NCBI RefSeq assembly: GCF_030711405.1
Contig: NZ_JAULSI010000002.1
Span: forward strand, 1 to 64,000
Source of the DNA: Massilia brevitalea
GTDB lineage: Bacteria; Pseudomonadota; Gammaproteobacteria; Burkholderiales; Burkholderiaceae_D
Length of the DNA stretch: 64,000 bases
Reading direction: 5' to 3'
Both the position numbers and the translations under genes were made by a program. The notes beneath the pieces were generated by a model. That model was not told where the DNA came from, made no database searches, and was given only the letters and a program-made list of their open reading frames with translations. Shown one piece after another: positions 60,965-64,000 of this stretch; position 1 is the first letter of the stretch, and each line of letters begins with the position of its first letter.

Positions 60965-62215
60965 TCAGGCAGCCGCTGGGGGCGTGGCCAGTAGCCGGTC
61001 CAGCAGCTCGATCCAGTGCGACACGGGTGTGCCGGTACCGGCCTGCAGGTGGCTCACGCAGCCGATATTCGCCGACACGATTTCAGGCGCGCCGGTCGCC
61101 TCGAGGTTGGCCAGCTTGCGGTTCCTGAGTTCGTGCGCGATTTCGGGATGCAGCACCGAATAAGTGCCGGCCGAGCCGCAGCAGAGGTGGCTGTCGGCGC
61201 ACAGCGCCACGTCGATGCCGGCGGCGCGCAGCACGCCTTCCACCTTGCCGCGGATCTGCTGGCCGTGCTGCAGCGTGCAGGGCGGATGGAAAGCCACGCG
61301 CCGCCCGTCCCGCCCGTTTACCCCCTGCTTCACCTGCAGCGCCAGCTGCGCCTCGAACTGGGGCAGGATCTCGGCCAGGTCGCGCGTCAGCAGCGAGATG
61401 CGTGCCGCTTTCGCCGCATAGGCCGGATCCTGGGCCAGCAGGTGGCCATACTCCTTGACCGTCACGCCGCAGCCCGAGGCCGTCATCACGATCGCCTCCA
61501 CCTGCTCGACATACGGCCACCAGGCGTCGATATTCCGGCGCATGTCGTCCAGCCCGCCCGCCTGGTCGTTCATGTGGTAGCGCACCGCGCCGCAGCAGCC
61601 GGCCTTGGGCGCCACGAACAGCTGCACGCCAACTGCGTCGAGCACGCGCGCGGCGGCGGCATTGATGTTCGGCGCCATGGCCGGCTGCACGCAGCCGCCA
61701 AGTACCAGCATCTTGCGGGCGTGGCTGCGCGTGGGCCAGCGCCCTGCGGCAGGCGCCGGCTGCAGCTTGTCCTGCAGGTTTTTTGAAAGCAGCGGCCGCG
61801 CCAGCGATCCGGTGCGGTGCGCCAGCTTGAACAGGCCGGTACGCGGCAGGAACTCCTTCAGGGTGTGGCGCTTGAGGCGGTTGCCCAGCGTGCGCGGCAC
61901 GCGTTCTTCCACCACGCGGCGGCCGATATCGACCAGGCGGCCGTACTTCACGCCCGACGGACAGGTCGATTCGCAGTTGCGGCAGGTGAGGCAGCGGTCC
62001 AGGTGCAGCTGGGTCTTGCGCGTGGCCTCCGCCCCTTCCAGCACCTGCTTGATCAGGTAGATGCGCCCGCGCGGGCCATCGAGTTCGTCGCCCAGCAGCT
62101 GGTAGGTGGGACAGGTGGCGGTGCAAAAGCCGCAATGCACGCAGGCGCGCAGGATGGCTTCGGCCTCGTCGCCATCCGGCGTGCCCTTGATGAAATCGGC
62201 GAGATTGGTTTGCAT
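60965..62215 (-). CDS. glcF: Glycolate oxidase iron-sulfur subunit GlcF
   Basis: Encodes 416 residues. Two 4Fe-4S sites near the N-terminus (CVHCGFCTATCP and CLTCRNCESTCP) and two CCG domains, with CCGAV and CCGSAGTYSVL. It passes electrons from the flavin subunit towards the quinone pool as glycolate is oxidised to glyoxylate. Last gene of glcD-glcE-glcF; 3 bases after glcE. Confidence 0.97.
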   Translation of the reverse strand: MQTNLADFIKGTPDGDEAEAILRACVHCGFCTATCPTYQLLGDELDGPRGRIYLIKQVLEGAEATRKTQLHLDRCLTCRNCESTCPSGVKYGRLVDIGRRVVEERVPRTLGNRLKRHTLKEFLPRTGLFKLAHRTGSLARPLLSKNLQDKLQPAPAAGRWPTRSHARKMLVLGGCVQPAMAPNINAAAARVLDAVGVQLFVAPKAGCCGAVRYHMNDQAGGLDDMRRNIDAWWPYVEQVEAIVMTASGCGVTVKEYGHLLAQDPAYAAKAARISLLTRDLAEILPQFEAQLALQVKQGVNGRDGRRVAFHPPCTLQHGQQIRGKVEGVLRAAGIDVALCADSHLCCGSAGTYSVLHPEIAHELRNRKLANLEATGAPEIVSANIGCVSHLQAGTGTPVSHWIELLDRLLATPPAAA

Positions 62216-62218
62216 GGT

Positions 62219-63274
62219 CTAGTACATCCGTCCCGGATTGAAGATGTGCGCAGGGTCGAAGGACGCCTTCAGGCGCTCGTGGATACGCGCCACGGCCGGC
62301 GCCAGCGGCTGGAACACGCCGACATGCTTGTCGCCGCCGCGGAACAGGGTGGCGTGGCCGCCGGCGGCTTTCACGGTGGCGCGGATGGCTTGAGCCGCTT
62401 CGCTGCCTGCCCGCAGCCAGCGCTGCGCCCCGCCCCACTCGATCAGCTGTTCGCCCTTCAAGACGACCGCGCCCGTGGTGGACGGCAGCGACAGGCGCCA
62501 CAGCGCCGCGTCGCCATCCCCATCACCCGCGAAAAAGGCCTGCTGCTGCTCGCGCAGCGACGCCCAGAAGGCCGCGCAGTCGGGCATCACCTGCCCGCCC
62601 AGCGAGCGTACCGCCGCATCCACCGCTGCCTGGGCGCCGGACAGCCTCAGCGCCAGCACGCCGGCGTGCCAGCAGCTGGCGGACAGCGGCAGCGGCTGGC
62701 CGCCCCACTCGTTGAGCTTGCGAATCGCTTCGATCTCGCCGATCTCGAAGCGCAGCGTGGTCTCGGCAAAGGGACGCGGCAGCACCTTGACCGAGGCCTC
62801 GGTGATCAGCCCGAGCGTGCCGAGCGACCCGGCCAGCAGGCGCGAGACATCGTAGCCGGCCACGTTCTTCATCACCTGGCCGCCAAAGCGCAGCAGGTCG
62901 CCTTTCCCGTCCAGCAGTTGGGCGCCGAGCACGAAGTCGCGCAGGGCGCCGCCGTTGGCGCGGCGCGGGCCAGACAATCCCGCAGCGATCGCGCCGCCGA
63001 AAGTCGCGCTGTCGCCAAAGTGCGGCGGCTCGAAGGCCAGCATCTGGTTCTGTTCGGCCAGCACGGCCTCGATCTCGGCCAGCGGCGTGCCGCAGCGCGC
63101 CGTGATCACCAGCTCGGTCGGCTCGTAGTCGACGACGCCGGTGTGCCCGCGTGTGTCGAGGATCTCGCCCTCGAAGGACTGGCCGTACCAGTCCTTGGTG
63201 CCGCCGCCGCGGATGCGCAGTTGGGTCCCGCTTGCCGCGGCCGCGCGCACCTGTTCCCTGAATGTCTCGATCAT
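62219..63274 (-). CDS. glcE: Glycolate oxidase FAD-binding subunit GlcE
   Basis: Encodes 351 residues with a PCMH-type FAD domain: RIRGGGTKDWYG, VDYEPTELVITARCGT, FGDSATFGGAIAAGLSGP and VMKNVAGYDVSRLLAGSLGTLGLI. It partners GlcD in the glycolate dehydrogenase complex. It begins 10 bases after the glcD stop. Confidence 0.97.
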   Translation of the reverse strand: MIETFREQVRAAAASGTQLRIRGGGTKDWYGQSFEGEILDTRGHTGVVDYEPTELVITARCGTPLAEIEAVLAEQNQMLAFEPPHFGDSATFGGAIAAGLSGPRRANGGALRDFVLGAQLLDGKGDLLRFGGQVMKNVAGYDVSRLLAGSLGTLGLITEASVKVLPRPFAETTLRFEIGEIEAIRKLNEWGGQPLPLSASCWHAGVLALRLSGAQAAVDAAVRSLGGQVMPDCAAFWASLREQQQAFFAGDGDGDAALWRLSLPSTTGAVVLKGEQLIEWGGAQRWLRAGSEAAQAIRATVKAAGGHATLFRGGDKHVGVFQPLAPAVARIHERLKASFDPAHIFNPGRMY

Positions 63275-63284
63275 CTATGTATTC

Positions 63285-64000
63285 TTAAAAGCGCGGCAAG
63301 TCGGGGAAAGGCAGCACGCCGCCGCTCACGCGCATCTTGCCGAATTCGGCGCAGCGGTGCGGGGTGGGAATCGCCTTGTCCGGGTTGAGCAGCATCGGCG
63401 CGTCGAACGCGCGCTTCACGGCGAAGAAGGCGTCGAGCTCGAGGCGGCCGAACTGCACGCACATCGAATTGATCTTCTCCATGCCGACCCCGTGTTCGCC
63501 GGTGATCGTGCCGCCGACTTCCACGCACAGCGCCAGGATCGCCGCACCGAAGGCTTCCGCACGCTCGAATTCGCCCGGCTTGTTCGCGTCGAACAAAATC
63601 AGCGGGTGCAGATTGCCGTCGCCGGCATGGAACACGTTGGCGCAGCGCAGTCCATACGTCGTTTCCATGCCCTCGATCCCGGTCAGCACTTGTGCCAGGT
63701 TCTTGCGCGGGATGGTGCCGTCCATGCAGTAGTAGTCCGGCGAGATGCGCCCCGCCGCCGGAAAGGCGTTCTTGCGCCCGGACCAGAAGCGCATGCGCTC
63801 TGACTCGGTCTGCGACACGGTAATCGCGCTGGCGCCGGCCGCCTGCAGCACCGCCGTCATGCGTTCGATTTCCTCGGCCACCTCCAAAGGCGTGCCGTCG
63901 GCCTCGCACAGCAGGATGGCGGCGGCATCGGTGTCGTAGCCGGCGCGCACGAACGGCTCGACCATGCGCGAGGAGGTGCGGTCCATCATTTCCAGCCCGG
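63285..64000 (-). CDS. glcD: Glycolate oxidase subunit GlcD, C-terminal part (runs off the window)
   Basis: 238 codons are visible; the frame is open through 64000 and reads GLEMMDRTSSRMVEPFVRAGY, so the N-terminal FAD-binding half lies outside. The visible part is the FAD-oxidase C-terminal domain: VFHAGDGNLHPLILFD and GTITGEHGVGMEKI, which contribute substrate and flavin contacts. Catalytic subunit of glycolate dehydrogenase; apparent ATGs inside are internal. Confidence 0.95.
   Translation of the reverse strand, partial: GLEMMDRTSSRMVEPFVRAGYDTDAAAILLCEADGTPLEVAEEIERMTAVLQAAGASAITVSQTESERMRFWSGRKNAFPAAGRISPDYYCMDGTIPRKNLAQVLTGIEGMETTYGLRCANVFHAGDGNLHPLILFDANKPGEFERAEAFGAAILALCVEVGGTITGEHGVGMEKINSMCVQFGRLELDAFFAVKRAFDAPMLLNPDKAIPTPHRCAEFGKMRVSGGVLPFPDLPRF

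Overview
The window is a GC-rich betaproteobacterial chromosome segment, most like the Massilia/Telluria/Duganella group of Oxalobacteraceae. This rests on gene content and order: ftsY-ftsE-ftsX-rpoH, a coxB-coxA-ctaG-coxC block followed by surf1-ctaA-ctaB-sco1, a divergent bioC/comF pair, yggS-proC divergent from pilT-pilU, an orphan PEP-CTERM protein, a GH97 enzyme and a large TonB receptor. The genus is an inference. No rRNA, tRNA, CRISPR array or complete insertion sequence was seen.

Layout. 1-1.5 kb: a visibly less GC-rich cassette of hcp (type VI secretion tube protein), a MepA-like zinc peptidoglycan endopeptidase and a small secreted Cys-containing protein, which reads as an effector/immunity module. 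1.5-5.8 kb: an archaemetzincin-like protein with a degenerate active site, an acetolactate-synthase-like TPP enzyme paired with a DUF4261-like protein, and a NYN-LOTUS protein. 6.1-10.3 kb: ftsY, ftsE, ftsX and rpoH, with a CIRCE operator before rpoH. 10.5-16.4 kb: pstS (Pho box), ggt, and a YtrA-type GntR regulator with its ABC ATPase and membrane protein. 16.7-20 kb: a TerD/AIM24/TerD cluster and a DUF475 (TerC-like) membrane protein. 20-25 kb: an NhaR-like regulator, a CorC/HlyC-family protein, an RsbQ-like hydrolase translationally coupled to a PAS hybrid histidine kinase, and an AI-2E family permease. 26-35 kb: aa3-type cytochrome c oxidase structural, copper-insertion and heme A genes. 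35-41.8 kb: bioC, comF, trmL, a PEP-CTERM protein, then a periplasmic binding-protein gene with an in-frame stop coupled to a second hybrid kinase; this pair is bracketed by perfect 38-bp inverted repeats. 41.8-52.2 kb: a hydrolase, rfaE2, an extra PilU-like ATPase, oxyR, ubiA, a DUF883/YqjE/YqjK-type trio, proC, yggS, pilT, pilU and a glutathione peroxidase. 52.5-64 kb: GH97, a lysophospholipase-like hydrolase, a Lys/Thr/Pro-rich secreted protein, a pentapeptide-repeat protein, a TonB-dependent receptor and glcF-glcE-glcD (glcD runs off the edge).

The most striking non-genic signal is a palindromic repeat family (17 copies) built as GTAG + GGTGGGCAC / GTGCCCAC + GCGG, the architecture of GTAG-type REP elements. 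Copies occur singly or as inverted pairs (BIME-like), mostly at gene ends, and one lies in frame inside surf1. Two further repeat types are present: a 101-bp element with 16-bp perfect terminal inverted repeats, and the 38-bp repeat with core TCAGACCTGACCCC. No transposase that could mobilise them lies in the window.
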